A stretch of 64,000 nt of DNA from Psychrobacter sp. P2G3 (GCF_001593285.1 NZ_CP012529.1:1674001-1738000); one strand, 5' to 3'. Shown: positions 46,225-55,421, numbered from the stretch's first letter. Notes: generated by a model from the sequence alone, not told the origin. A program made the numbers and translations.

Positions 46225-48450
46225 ATGAATAATAATAAGAGCAGGGCTGCTATTAGCCTACAAGAAAGCTGGGCCAGCAATATCAGTGATTATATTTTGC
46301 TGCGTCGTCAGCAAACGCATTTCGCGTATAGCGTGACCGATGCCAAGCCTAATACTGATACTGATACTGATACTGAGAGCGTAAAAATAGATAAAACACC
46401 AGATAGTGGCTTATTTACGGCTTTATTCACTATGTTGGCGACGCATTTAGAAGAGGGACATACTGTACTCACCATTGAGGAAACTGAGCATGAGGTGCCG
46501 CTGAGCGGTCAAATCAATGGCGAGCTGGTGACACTATATGCTTGGCAACAGCAGCTGTTAGAGATGCTAGCAATGCCGATTATTGCCTCGATTGACACTC
46601 AAATAGAGGTTCAATCAGAGGCCGATATTACAGCTGAGGTATCGATATTTTTATTGCTAGAGACTTTGTTTGCTAAGCAAGACCAGCTATGGGCGCAGCT
46701 GGCACTTAGTAATCATGAAAAAGAGATGTTGGTTAAGCGGCTGGATACAGTTGAATTGTTATGTAAGTTATTAAGAGCTAACGACTTATCGACTTTTACT
46801 AAGTTAATCGATGAGCACACTTTGTTCGCTAGCGTTAACGATAACGTCAGTAATAATGAGAATAAAAATAGCCTAAGCAAAAATAATCAACCTATCATTT
46901 ATCAGCTTATCAATAACAAAGAGGCTGATAAACAACATACGACCATCACGTTTTGGTTACACCGGGCTTGGCAAGCAGAGTTTAACTTAGCAGAGCGCAT
47001 CAACACTATTTTAGACCAGCAGGTAACACCGCTAGAGATAGCAATACCCAAAAACCTTCACGAACATCAGATAAAGGCAATTAATGTCGCTAATAACAAT
47101 GCCTTTAGCATTATTACTGGTGGTCCAGGCACGGGGAAGACCTACACCGTTGCTCAACTAGTGATTGCGCTGCAACAGGCGACGAAGAGTGGGGGAGATG
47201 CGTCTGAAAGCATTAGGTTCAGCACTGACAGTGCCAGTTTGGCATTAGCAGCACCAACTGGTAAAGCTGCACAGCGTATGCAAGAGTCTCTGCAGGCAGC
47301 GTTAGACGCAGCGAATGTTGAATTACAGTTGCAAGAAGCAAAAACTATTCATCGCTTGTTAGGTATTGGTCGGACGGGCAGACCGCGTTACGATGCTAAC
47401 AATCCACTTGGCGAAGAGATTATCATCGTCGATGAGGCATCGATGCTAGGGGTTGAGCTGGCGAACTATCTTGTGAGTGCGGTAAAGCCTGGCGCAAGGC
47501 TTATATTGTTAGGAGATGCGAACCAGTTAGCCGCAGTAGATGCAGGGGCTGTATTGGCTGACTTGTGCCGCATACCGCAGTTACGACCCATTCATGCAGA
47601 GCTAACAGAGAGTCGTCGATTTACAGCAGACTCGGGTATCGGTAAGCTTGCTTATCAAATCAACAAGGCAGAGACAGATACTCACGCTATTTGGCAGTTG
47701 TTAAAACATGATAAGGCACTGAGCTTTCAATATGTAAGTAACATCAATACCTTGCAAACAGAAGCTTCTCTAGATAATAAGATAGAAAATAGCCTAAGTA
47801 AAAAAACGAGTATTTCAAACCTCACTTTGAATTACCATCCCTACCTGAATGAAATTAAGTCATTACTAACAAATCAAATAGAAAAATCCATGCCAGAATC
47901 AGTTAAAAACACCATTACTTCATTAATGGAAACCTTTAATCAGTTTAGAGTATTAACTGCAGGTCATAATGGGGAGTGGGGCGACCACTACATTAATAAC
48001 TATCTTACTCAATGGCACCTTACTGAGCTTAAGCTACCACTGGGTCAAAACACATGGTTTCATGGTCGTCCCGTTATGGTCTTACAAAACAATTATGAGC
48101 TAGGGTTGTTTAATGGTGATATTGGTTTTTGCTTGCAGACAAGTGATGATCGCAGTCGACTCGAAGTATTTTTTGAAAATAAGAAGCAAGGGATTGCCGT
48201 CAATCTGCTTAATGAAGAGGTGATTGCCACCGCCTATGCAATGACCATTCACAAGTCGCAAGGGTCTGAGTTTGATCATGTGACCATTACCTTTGATAAT
48301 AGTCATGCAAGATTGCTGAGCAAAGAGCTTATTTATACCGCTGTGACCCGTGCCAAAAAACAGGTAACCATATATAGTACGAAATCTGCTTTGGAAAAGG
48401 CCGTCCAGACACCCACTGAGCGCCATACGGGTTTGGCATTACAGTTTTAA
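46225..48450 (+). CDS. recD: Exodeoxyribonuclease V subunit alpha (RecD helicase)
   Basis: The protein is about 741 aa from ATG 46225 (MNNNKSRAAISLQESW); an upstream ATG at 46171 would add 18 residues of unlikely sequence. SF1 motif I is GGPGTGKT (299-306). LAAPTGKAAQRMQES is motif Ia, IIVDEASMLG is motif II, LILLGDANQLAAVDAGAVL is motif III, and AYAMTIHKSQGSEFDHV and YTAVTRAKKQVTIY are the C-terminal motifs. The 5'-3' helicase subunit of RecBCD is expected here, following recB. A perfect terminator at 48510-48534 ends the operon. Confidence 0.95.
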   Translation: MNNNKSRAAISLQESWASNISDYILLRRQQTHFAYSVTDAKPNTDTDTDTESVKIDKTPDSGLFTALFTMLATHLEEGHTVLTIEETEHEVPLSGQINGELVTLYAWQQQLLEMLAMPIIASIDTQIEVQSEADITAEVSIFLLLETLFAKQDQLWAQLALSNHEKEMLVKRLDTVELLCKLLRANDLSTFTKLIDEHTLFASVNDNVSNNENKNSLSKNNQPIIYQLINNKEADKQHTTITFWLHRAWQAEFNLAERINTILDQQVTPLEIAIPKNLHEHQIKAINVANNNAFSIITGGPGTGKTYTVAQLVIALQQATKSGGDASESIRFSTDSASLALAAPTGKAAQRMQESLQAALDAANVELQLQEAKTIHRLLGIGRTGRPRYDANNPLGEEIIIVDEASMLGVELANYLVSAVKPGARLILLGDANQLAAVDAGAVLADLCRIPQLRPIHAELTESRRFTADSGIGKLAYQINKAETDTHAIWQLLKHDKALSFQYVSNINTLQTEASLDNKIENSLSKKTSISNLTLNYHPYLNEIKSLLTNQIEKSMPESVKNTITSLMETFNQFRVLTAGHNGEWGDHYINNYLTQWHLTELKLPLGQNTWFHGRPVMVLQNNYELGLFNGDIGFCLQTSDDRSRLEVFFENKKQGIAVNLLNEEVIATAYAMTIHKSQGSEFDHVTITFDNSHARLLSKELIYTAVTRAKKQVTIYSTKSALEKAVQTPTERHTGLALQF

Positions 48451-48509
48451 TAATACCAAACAACTTTACCGTTGACGCATACGCGTACTTAGTAAAAATA
48501 GTCCAACGA

Positions 48510-48534
48510 AAAAAGCACCCAGTGGGTGCTTTTT
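48510..48534. terminator. Bidirectional terminator between recD and hpt
   Basis: An 11-bp perfect stem, AAAAAGCACCC/GGGTGCTTTTT, with a 3-nt loop serves both the plus-strand rec operon and the minus-strand hpt gene. Confidence 0.92.
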
Positions 48535-48556
48535 TATTGTTCAAACTAAAGACTGA

Positions 48557-49120
48557 CTAAATTTTGTCTTCTTTAATAGCATAGATGCCAGGCAGATGGC
48601 GCAAGTAACCATGAAAGTCCATACCACAGCCATAAACATAACGGTCGGCGACATTAATACCGACAAAATCAACATCAAAATCGGCGACTTTGCGATCATG
48701 TTCTTTATTGAGTAATACACAAGATTCAATAGTTAGCGGTTTTTCTTTACCTAACTCTTCTACGATAGCTTTTAAGGTAATACCTTCGTCAAAAATATCA
48801 TCAATCAGTAATACGTGCTCGCCTTCAAGGCTAACATCAGGTTTGAATTTCCAATCAAGCTCATTGGTGCCTTCATTATCACGATAGCGTGAAGCATGAA
48901 TATAATGCATACGATGATAGAAGGTTAAATGAGTCAGCAGCTGACCGGCTGGAATGAGTCCGCCATTCATAACAACCATAACGATTGGATTAAGACCAGC
49001 ATAATGAAGGTTAAGTTGAGCGGCAAGACGCTCATAGGCCGCAGCTACTTCGATACTACTAATGAGGCATTCTGAGTTGCGCAGGGTTTTTTCAATTTCT
49101 TGATTACTGATTTGAGTCAT
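48557..49120 (-). CDS. hpt: Hypoxanthine(-guanine) phosphoribosyltransferase
   Basis: This 187-aa type I phosphoribosyltransferase has the PRPP loop HVLLIDDIFDEGITL (about 102-116), VVMNGGLIPAGQLL for the pyrophosphate loop, and the purine-contact end FVGINVADRYVYGCGMDFHGYLRHL. GAAGGCG lies before the ATG. It salvages hypoxanthine and probably guanine to IMP and GMP. It is monocistronic between two convergent or unrelated genes. The split between HPRT and xanthine-type enzymes is not fully settled by sequence, but the HPRT form common in Moraxellaceae fits best. Confidence 0.88.
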   Translation of the reverse strand: MTQISNQEIEKTLRNSECLISSIEVAAAYERLAAQLNLHYAGLNPIVMVVMNGGLIPAGQLLTHLTFYHRMHYIHASRYRDNEGTNELDWKFKPDVSLEGEHVLLIDDIFDEGITLKAIVEELGKEKPLTIESCVLLNKEHDRKVADFDVDFVGINVADRYVYGCGMDFHGYLRHLPGIYAIKEDKI

Positions 49121-49231
49121 GAGTTGCGCCTTCGAGGAAAAGTGCTGCTTATTTTAGCAAGTTTTGGTGAATTTGCCCAACGAGATATTACTTTAAAGCA
49201 AAAATAGTGGTTTATTTTTATCGTTATCTGA

Positions 49232-49900
49232 TTAGTCAGCCATCTTTATAAGAAAAGGGCGGTAAAAACGAGCCAAACGATTTAATCCAGCATCAGGTAG
49301 CTGCGGCAATAGTTTGTTTAGGGCCATGCCCATACCCTTATCGATACCTACTTTAGCAACCGGAATAGATTTGCGTTTAATCATACCAAGCTTGAGTGTT
49401 TCAGTGAATTTGCTAATAAAATGATTAAGTGCTTCTTCATTCATAGTTTCAAGCGCAATTTTAAATTGACTCTTATCAACATTGTCAGGCGTAACCGCAT
49501 CAAAACCTTCGATAATAGTATCAGCAGAAGCTTTAGGTAGTTCAAACCCAACACGGCGAACACCTTCATTATCAATAAACATGGTCTCGTTCTTCAAAAA
49601 ATTAAAGCTTGGCATGATGTCTTCGTTTTTATCTTTACCAAGTAGTACGTTGAGTAGAGTCTCTGTCGCGCGCTCAATCGTATTTACAATCTTTCGCATG
49701 GATGCTTGGCGATCCGGATTTGGAATTACATCTATCAAGCTCACCAATAGATTCTCATTTAGCTCGCGGGCGATTTGCTGAGTGAGGTCATTGCGATAAG
49801 GATAGTAATCCACTTGTTCACCTGAAGTGATAATACGTTCAGCCTCATCAATCATATCATTCAATTTATCTGATGGTACAAATCCAAAATAGTATGTCAT
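49232..49900 (-). CDS. Hypothetical protein
   Basis: I do not recognise this 222-aa soluble protein. It is mostly helical, with no signal peptide or membrane helix. Notable stretches are MTYYFGFVPSDKLNDMIDEA, RKIVNTIERATETLLNVLLG, GFELPKASADTIIEGFD and RLARFYRPFLIKMAD. Codon use and composition are those of the surrounding chromosome. It stands 111 nt upstream of hpt on the same strand, but a long AT gap makes cotranscription uncertain. Confidence 0.75.
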   Translation of the reverse strand: MTYYFGFVPSDKLNDMIDEAERIITSGEQVDYYPYRNDLTQQIARELNENLLVSLIDVIPNPDRQASMRKIVNTIERATETLLNVLLGKDKNEDIMPSFNFLKNETMFIDNEGVRRVGFELPKASADTIIEGFDAVTPDNVDKSQFKIALETMNEEALNHFISKFTETLKLGMIKRKSIPVAKVGIDKGMGMALNKLLPQLPDAGLNRLARFYRPFLIKMAD

Positions 49901-50354
49901 TTTATTCCTTATAGATACTTAATAGGATAGATAACTAATAAGTGTTTAATAAATACTTATTATCATATCCGGCGTCAGTATAGCCAAATTATCTGCGCGA
50001 GGACATCTTAAACCAATAAAATAATAGGTCGACGTCTGCATCCATTGACTATGTGCATAATTGGTGAAAATAGGGTATGGGTGTGAAAATATCAACAATG
50101 TATTTTAACAATTATTGATACCTATACAGTATTAGGGCTACGTTTACACTACTCAATAATGGACATTAGACGTTACATTTTATGTCGGATGGATTAAACT
50201 TAATGCGTTATATCCATATTTTAACATTCAATATTTCTTTATGTTTTACGTCAAAGCCGTCTTTATTTAATACAGTCTTAACGAAAAACATAATAATTAC
50301 TTCCTGCCAGCATTAACTAGCTCACTAAGCCAACGATGGAATAAAAAAGGACAA
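49901..50354. other. Long untranslated/promoter region upstream of cstA
   Basis: This is about 450 nt of AT-rich sequence between a leftward hypothetical gene and rightward cstA. No small gene is evident. Its length leaves room for a long leader ahead of the structured segment at 50355-50402. Confidence 0.5.
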
Positions 50355-50402
50355 GAGGAGGTGTAACTTACACCATCCTCGCCTTATCTAAGGAGAGATA
50401 AG
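50355..50402 (+). promoter_or_regulatory. cstA leader hairpins, Shine-Dalgarno presented in a loop (candidate CsrA site)
   Basis: Two adjacent hairpins precede the start codon. The first contains GGTGTAA-C-TTACACC within GAGGAGGTG...CATCCTC (50355-50380). The second is a perfect 7-bp stem CTTATCT (50383-50389)/AGATAAG (50396-50402) that holds AAGGAG as a six-nt loop and ends immediately before the ATG. A GGA in a hexaloop over the ribosome site is the form preferred by CsrA/RsmA. Further GGA motifs lie just upstream (AAGGACAAGAGGAGG). E. coli cstA is a known CsrA target. Confidence 0.65.
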
Positions 50403-52082
50403 ATGAATAGCGCTATTGTATTATTATTTGGAATTGCCGCAATGCTTTGCGGATATTTGTTTTATTCAAAATTTATCGCGACCAAGATCTTGGCGTTAGA
50501 TAATAGTCGTCCCACGCCAGCCCATACGATGAAAGATGGGATAGATTATGTACCTACCAATAAATATGTATTATGGGGACATCATTTCACCTCTGTAGCA
50601 GGTGCTGCGCCAATTATCGGTCCTGCCATCGCAGTCATTTGGGGCTGGGTGCCAGCTGTGCTTTGGGTGGTATTCGGAACGATCTTTATGGCTGGTGTTC
50701 ATGATATGTCCGCTATATGGGCGAGTATGCGTAATCGTGGTCAGTCTATCGGCTCTATCGCTGGTACGGTCATGGGCACACGCGTACGTAGTCTGATGAT
50801 GGTTGTTATATTTTTATTATTACTAATGGTCAACGCTGTATTTGGTGTCGCTATTGCTAATATGCTTATCAAAACGCCATCAGCGGTATTACCAGTATGG
50901 GGAGCATTAATTGTTGCCTTCATCATTGGTCAATGTATTTATCGCTATAATATGAGCTTGGCTTGGGTGTCAATTATTGGGGTAACGGCTTTATACGGTC
51001 TTATTTATCTTGGTCCTATGTTCCCAGTCGTATTACCTGAGACTATTTTTGGACTGCCAGATAATGCTGTCTGGATTATTATTCTATTTACCTATGCTGC
51101 AATTGCTTCGCTACTACCAGTATGGATGCTATTGCAACCACGTGACTATATCAATGGCTTGCAGCTATTCGTCGGTTTGATTCTGTTGTACGCCGCTATC
51201 TTTATCTCAACGCCTAACATTGTCGCGCCTGCAATCAATACCGACTTACCGATAGGCACACCGTCAATTATGCCATTATTGTTTGTGACTATTGCTTGTG
51301 GTGCTATTTCAGGATTCCATGGCTTGGTCGCGACAGGCACAACTTCTAAGCAAATTGACAAAGAAGAAGACGTACGTTTTGTTGGTTACTTTGGTGCGCT
51401 TGGCGAAGGAATGTTGGCATTAGGCGCTATTCTTGCTGCTACTGCAGGTTTCGCGACCCTTGGTGATTGGCAGGCAGTTTATCAAAAATTCGGTGACGGC
51501 TCGGTTGGAGCATTCATTGATGGTGGCGCGGCGATACTTAATGCCGGTGTCGGTATTGATATGGTATTGTCACAGACGATGCTTACGGTAATGGCAGCAC
51601 TATTTGCCGGGACAACAATGGATACTGGTGTTCGTTTGCAACGTTACATTTTCCAAGAGTTTGGTGAGTTCTATAACCTTCCAATTCTAAGTAAAAGTGT
51701 CGTCGCTACCTTGCTAGCAGTCGGATCCTGTCTATTATTGGCATTTGGTGCGGGCGGTATTGGCGGTGAAGGCGGCATGATTATTTGGCCTCTATTTGGT
51801 ACTACTAACCAATTGATGGCGGCATTAACACTGATGATCGTAACCGTTATCTTATTACGTAAAGGCAAACCGGTTTGGTATACCTTAGCGCCTTTGTCGT
51901 TCTTATTAGTTATGACGGTTTTTGCATTGTTAATCCAGCTCAAAACCTTCTATACCGATGGCAATTGGTTGCTCATTATTATGGATATCGTCATCATGAT
52001 TGCAACGATTTTAGTTACTTTTGAGAGTTTCTCTGTACTGCGCCGTGAATGGTCGCAGCATAAAGGTAAAAATGAGACTTAA
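50403..52082 (+). CDS. cstA: Carbon starvation protein A family transporter (putative pyruvate/peptide uptake)
   Basis: This 559-aa integral membrane protein has about 15 helices and the CstA signature WGHHFTSVAGAAPIIGPAIAVIWGW near 58-82, followed by GVHDMSAIWASMRNRGQSIG. It is shorter than E. coli CstA/BtsT (about 700 aa) but includes the C-terminal helices (GEGGMIIWPLFGTTNQLMAAL and GKPVWYTLAPLSFLLVM). E. coli homologues import pyruvate and are linked to peptide use. A small cory-CC-star gene and an ArsA-like ATPase gene follow on the same strand after a terminator. Translation is probably controlled through the leader hairpin. Confidence 0.92.
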   Translation: MNSAIVLLFGIAAMLCGYLFYSKFIATKILALDNSRPTPAHTMKDGIDYVPTNKYVLWGHHFTSVAGAAPIIGPAIAVIWGWVPAVLWVVFGTIFMAGVHDMSAIWASMRNRGQSIGSIAGTVMGTRVRSLMMVVIFLLLLMVNAVFGVAIANMLIKTPSAVLPVWGALIVAFIIGQCIYRYNMSLAWVSIIGVTALYGLIYLGPMFPVVLPETIFGLPDNAVWIIILFTYAAIASLLPVWMLLQPRDYINGLQLFVGLILLYAAIFISTPNIVAPAINTDLPIGTPSIMPLLFVTIACGAISGFHGLVATGTTSKQIDKEEDVRFVGYFGALGEGMLALGAILAATAGFATLGDWQAVYQKFGDGSVGAFIDGGAAILNAGVGIDMVLSQTMLTVMAALFAGTTMDTGVRLQRYIFQEFGEFYNLPILSKSVVATLLAVGSCLLLAFGAGGIGGEGGMIIWPLFGTTNQLMAALTLMIVTVILLRKGKPVWYTLAPLSFLLVMTVFALLIQLKTFYTDGNWLLIIMDIVIMIATILVTFESFSVLRREWSQHKGKNET

Positions 52083-52108
52083 TTGATATAAAAATCAGTA
52101 TGGACAAA

Positions 52109-52139
52109 AAAAACGTTAGCAGCCATTGCTAGCGTTTTT
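52109..52139 (+). terminator. Terminator after cstA
   Basis: The stem AAAAACGTTAGCA (52109-52121)/TGCTAGCGTTTTT (52127-52139) has one G-U type pair, a 5-nt loop and a T-run. It lies 26 nt after the stop. Confidence 0.88.
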
Positions 52140-52160
52140 ATGTTTTGAGATATTGCATTG

Positions 52161-52192
52161 TAGGGTGTGGTTAGCGCAACGTAACCCACCAC
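52161..52192. repeat. REP-like extragenic palindrome fragment
   Basis: GTAGGGTGTGGTTAGCGCAA followed by CGTAACCCACCAC forms an imperfect palindrome (GGTGTGGTTA against TAACCCACC). It belongs to the TAGGGTG-type extragenic repeats common in Gammaproteobacteria. A related unit is at 53645-53703. Confidence 0.5.
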
Positions 52193-52239
52193 TTAATGAT
52201 ATTATCTAATAAGTGAGTTCTTAAAATTAAGGCAAAACT

Positions 52240-52515
52240 ATGGACGATATAAAAAATGACAATCCTTTATGGCAAAGATTCCTAGCAGGGCTTAATGAGT
52301 TCTACCATGCTCCATATCGGCAAACAATGGCACGCGCTGCACGCGATGAAGAAGATTTATTTATGCTAATGATGTTCGCGGAGAGCCTCGGCATTGATAA
52401 CCCAGCCAGCTTTTATACACTTGAGCTACAACCGCTGTTTTTAGAAAATTTCCATGAATGGCATACACGAATGGGTATGGAGAAATGCCCCTTTGATCAT
52501 GTCGGCTGTTGCTAG
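52240..52515 (+). CDS. Cory-CC-star family protein
   Basis: This 91-aa protein is named for its C-terminal cysteine pair before the stop. It ends CPFDHVGCC with a third cysteine nearby (CPFD). The core LNEFYHAPYRQTMARAARDEEDLFMLMMFAESLGI is typical. These proteins occur next to ArsA/GET3-like ATPases and CstA-type transporters, as here (ATPase gene 83 nt downstream). The biochemical role is not established. The terminal CC could bind metal or form a disulfide. Confidence 0.8.
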   Translation: MDDIKNDNPLWQRFLAGLNEFYHAPYRQTMARAARDEEDLFMLMMFAESLGIDNPASFYTLELQPLFLENFHEWHTRMGMEKCPFDHVGCC

Positions 52516-52598
52516 TTGGGTGACTAATTAGATTGTTAGAAGTAACTATAAATAATAACTATAAGAAAAAACATACAAACAGAAAATGGGAAAGGATT

Positions 52599-53615
52599 AT
52601 GGCCTTACAACCTTTAAATGCATTGGTCACCCAGCTAGCTGCTCAACCGATTATATTCGTTGGTGGTAAAGGCGGTGTTGGTAAAACAACGACAGCCGCC
52701 GCACTTGCCAGCCATTATGCTACTCAGCAAAAAAAGACACTCATTATCTCCACTGATCCAGCGCATAGTTTGGGTGATGTATTAAATGTAGCGCTCAGTA
52801 ATGAGAAGACAGCAATTACCCATTACCTTGATGCGCTTGAGCTCAATCCGTATATTATCGTTGATAACCATTTTGCACAGGTCGAGCGTACCATCAAAGG
52901 TTATGCCAATCCTGACATGATGCCCAAGATTCGTGAGCATCTACGTCTGTCAAAGTCTGCGCCCGGAGCACAAGAGGCCGCCATGCTCGAGTCAATGTGC
53001 CAGCATTTGGTGGCGGCAGCGGATGCTGGTTATGAGCATATAATCTTTGATACCGCTCCAACGGGACATACCTTGCGCTTATTAGTATTGCCAGAGATGA
53101 TGGGAGCGTGGACGGATGGATTATTAGCCCAGCAGCGGCGGCAAGCTAAGTTACGCTCGGCAGCGACGAGTTTGGATTTAGATAACAACAATTATAAAGA
53201 CAATGATAAAAACGACGTCTCAAACCCCTTTGCTAAGCAAAAGCCAGATCGCTGGGAGCAGGCAGTATCTGTCCTAGAAAAACGCAAGCAGCTATTCCGT
53301 GAAGCAGGGTTGTTACTACATGATCGTAAGCAAACAGCCATTGTATTGGTAATGACTGCTGATGTATTGCCATTGGCCGAAACTAAGCGCGCCATCCAGC
53401 AGTTAGAGGAAACCAAACTCACGCCAGCGGCAATCGTGGTCAATCAGCTGATAACGCCTACGCAAACCGATGAGTTTTGGCGCAAACGTGCAGACAGACA
53501 ACAAGGGTTGATGAAAGAGATAGAAAGTAATTTTACAAACTATCCGATATATCCCATTTATTTACAGCAGACAGACGTACGCGGTAGTGAAGCTTTGAGT
53601 GAGTTATTGAGTTAA
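52599..53615 (+). CDS. ArsA/GET3-type (TRC40-like) ATPase
   Basis: The protein is 338 aa from ATG 52599 (MALQPLNALVTQLAAQ), with AAAGGA 8 nt upstream; the longer frame starting TTG at 52533 is unlikely. The deviant Walker A/P-loop is FVGGKGGVGKTTTAAALA. Switch I is STDPAHSLGD, and switch II/A-loop is IIFDTAPTGHTLRLLVLPEMM. Only one ATPase domain is present, as in GET3, with no duplication as in E. coli ArsA. No arsB or arsR is nearby, so arsenite efflux is unlikely. The neighbours are the cory-CC-star and CstA genes. The role may be membrane protein or metal-cofactor handling, not settled. Confidence 0.88.
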   Translation: MALQPLNALVTQLAAQPIIFVGGKGGVGKTTTAAALASHYATQQKKTLIISTDPAHSLGDVLNVALSNEKTAITHYLDALELNPYIIVDNHFAQVERTIKGYANPDMMPKIREHLRLSKSAPGAQEAAMLESMCQHLVAAADAGYEHIIFDTAPTGHTLRLLVLPEMMGAWTDGLLAQQRRQAKLRSAATSLDLDNNNYKDNDKNDVSNPFAKQKPDRWEQAVSVLEKRKQLFREAGLLLHDRKQTAIVLVMTADVLPLAETKRAIQQLEETKLTPAAIVVNQLITPTQTDEFWRKRADRQQGLMKEIESNFTNYPIYPIYLQQTDVRGSEALSELLS

Positions 53616-53644
53616 ATCTGACTCTCAACTTAGTATGGACTTTC

Positions 53645-53703
53645 GTAGGGTGCATTCCACAATGCACCCTCATAATTTGATAGGTGATTAGAAAGCACCC
53701 TAC
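53645..53703. repeat. Extragenic palindromic repeat between convergent genes
   Basis: GTAGGGTGC (53645-53653) pairs with GCACCCTAC (53695-53703). Inside lies GGGTGCATT/AATGCACCC (53648-53656 and 53661-53669). Its place between the convergent ATPase and DUF3482 genes suggests a terminator role for a REP-type unit. It is related to the motif at 52161. Confidence 0.65.
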
Positions 53704-53732
53704 GCTCTAGAGAGAGTCATCAATTAAAACCG

Positions 53733-55400
53733 TTAACCACGGTCAAGATTATGCGCCTGCAATTTACTTGAAAGTGACCATGCCGCATCAATACGTAAGC
53801 TTTCCGCCTGCTCAGACTTACCACTACTGAGTGACGACCATTGCGGCTTGCCACGGGCTTTTTTTAGCTCACTTGGCAGTTTATGGGTAGGCCAAGGGGT
53901 AATCGGATTGCTTTCATCATCAGTAAGTTCAACATTGCCATCAGTCATTATTTGCTCTTTGGCGTACAGGAGCTGCGTCGCATCAGTAGCAGCATGACCG
54001 CGATGGCGCACAGCGACTAGTAGATCTATAGCACGGGTAGCAAGAAGGGTTAGGGTAGCGGGATCAATATACAAACGCTTCACACCGGATAACTTATCAG
54101 CGATACTACCCGTATTGGACAACAGACCGCCTGCAATACCACCTATCGCGGCACCCAATCCTAAAGTCGTACCCAACGCTGCCGCATCAATACCCAATCC
54201 CAATAACGCGCCAGCCGCCGCACCAGAAGTCGTACGAATACCATAACTTTTGAGCAATTCAGGATCAAATGGATCTTGTTGATAGGCTTGCAACTCAAGT
54301 GGAGTCGCTGCTACAGCATTATCGTAAAATTTATAAAGATTTAATAATTTATTCTGCATGCTACGCTCACTTTGGCGAACGGCTTCTTGCATCTGCTGCA
54401 ACACAGGCATCGGGTCATCATCTTCATTAATTTCTTGGACGAAGGCGGCGACATTTAATAAAAAATCCGCAATGATGATATTCGCCTCATCGTACAGACG
54501 TGCCCAGTTTTCAGTCCGGCGCTGCATCAATTGCTCAAGCATTTCAGCATGAGTAAGCATAGTGGCTAAATTCTGCCAAAGTCGCATTTCATCGGCAAAT
54601 TCAAAAGCGACAGAATCAAAACGGGTGGATATATGCAAATTACGGCGCGCCAGCATGGTTTGCCATTCATCGATATTGGCATCCTGACTATCAGTGAAGT
54701 TAAATACGGGCATAACCGGAATTGCTGCCCACGACAAAATGGTTAATTCGTCTTTATACTTACCGAGCACAGGCTCACGCGCATCGACCACATAAATGGC
54801 CATATCACTCGCCAGCAGCTGGCGGATAACTTTAGCTTCTTGGCTATAATCCTCACTGCTACCTAAAGTGTCACCACCCTGAGCATTGTCTGCTGCCAAA
54901 AATTGTTGTAAACGCTCAATACCATCACGGCGACTGGCAGTATTATCCTCCAGCCAATCCATCAGGCCAGACGCATCTTCCAAACCCGGCGTATCGTACA
55001 AGGTGACCAGCACTTCGCCCGTTTGGTTATCCGTTAATTGCGCACGCTCAACATGACGAGTAGTTGCAGCCTCATTTTTGACTTCACCAAAATAGACATC
55101 ACGCAGCAAGGTACGCAGTATTGAAGTCTTACCCGTATTGGTATGACCAACGACTGCCAATTTTAATGGCTCGTCACTGGCAATTGTGGTTTTACTGGTT
55201 GTTTTGGTAACGTCCGTTGGTGACGTTGATAAAACCGATGAATCGATTAGGCTACTATCGGTAGTAGATTGACCAGTATTACTCGCACTCTGTTCTTTAC
55301 TGATATCAATAGGTTTGGTAGATGAATTGGACGCATCATAAGCCTTGTCCGCAAAAAGGCTCTTCGGCTGACTGTCAGAATTATTATTGTTATTATTCAT
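53733..55400 (-). CDS. GTPase with DUF3482 domain
   Basis: This 555-aa protein has an Asn/Ser/Thr-rich N-terminal tail (1-78), then an Era-like GTPase with G1 GHTNTGKTS (85-93), G3 DTPG (136-139) and a NFTDSQD region in place of NKxD. A long helical DUF3482 part follows, with a Gly/Ala-rich hydrophobic segment (about 395-432) that may enter or contact the membrane. DUF3482 proteins normally pair with DUF2868 membrane proteins. The DUF2868 gene is 1.6 kb upstream on the same strand, separated by two genes. The process is unknown; cell-envelope related regulation is only a guess. Confidence 0.85.
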   Translation of the reverse strand: MNNNNNNSDSQPKSLFADKAYDASNSSTKPIDISKEQSASNTGQSTTDSSLIDSSVLSTSPTDVTKTTSKTTIASDEPLKLAVVGHTNTGKTSILRTLLRDVYFGEVKNEAATTRHVERAQLTDNQTGEVLVTLYDTPGLEDASGLMDWLEDNTASRRDGIERLQQFLAADNAQGGDTLGSSEDYSQEAKVIRQLLASDMAIYVVDAREPVLGKYKDELTILSWAAIPVMPVFNFTDSQDANIDEWQTMLARRNLHISTRFDSVAFEFADEMRLWQNLATMLTHAEMLEQLMQRRTENWARLYDEANIIIADFLLNVAAFVQEINEDDDPMPVLQQMQEAVRQSERSMQNKLLNLYKFYDNAVAATPLELQAYQQDPFDPELLKSYGIRTTSGAAAGALLGLGIDAAALGTTLGLGAAIGGIAGGLLSNTGSIADKLSGVKRLYIDPATLTLLATRAIDLLVAVRHRGHAATDATQLLYAKEQIMTDGNVELTDDESNPITPWPTHKLPSELKKARGKPQWSSLSSGKSEQAESLRIDAAWSLSSKLQAHNLDRG

Positions 55401-55421
55401 GATAGGGTCTTATATTAAATG

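Noticed and set aside
52533..52598. N-terminal extension of the ArsA-like ATPase from a TTG start
   Set aside because: The extension is Lys/Asn-rich and unlike the family, and AAAGGA lies correctly before the ATG at 52599.
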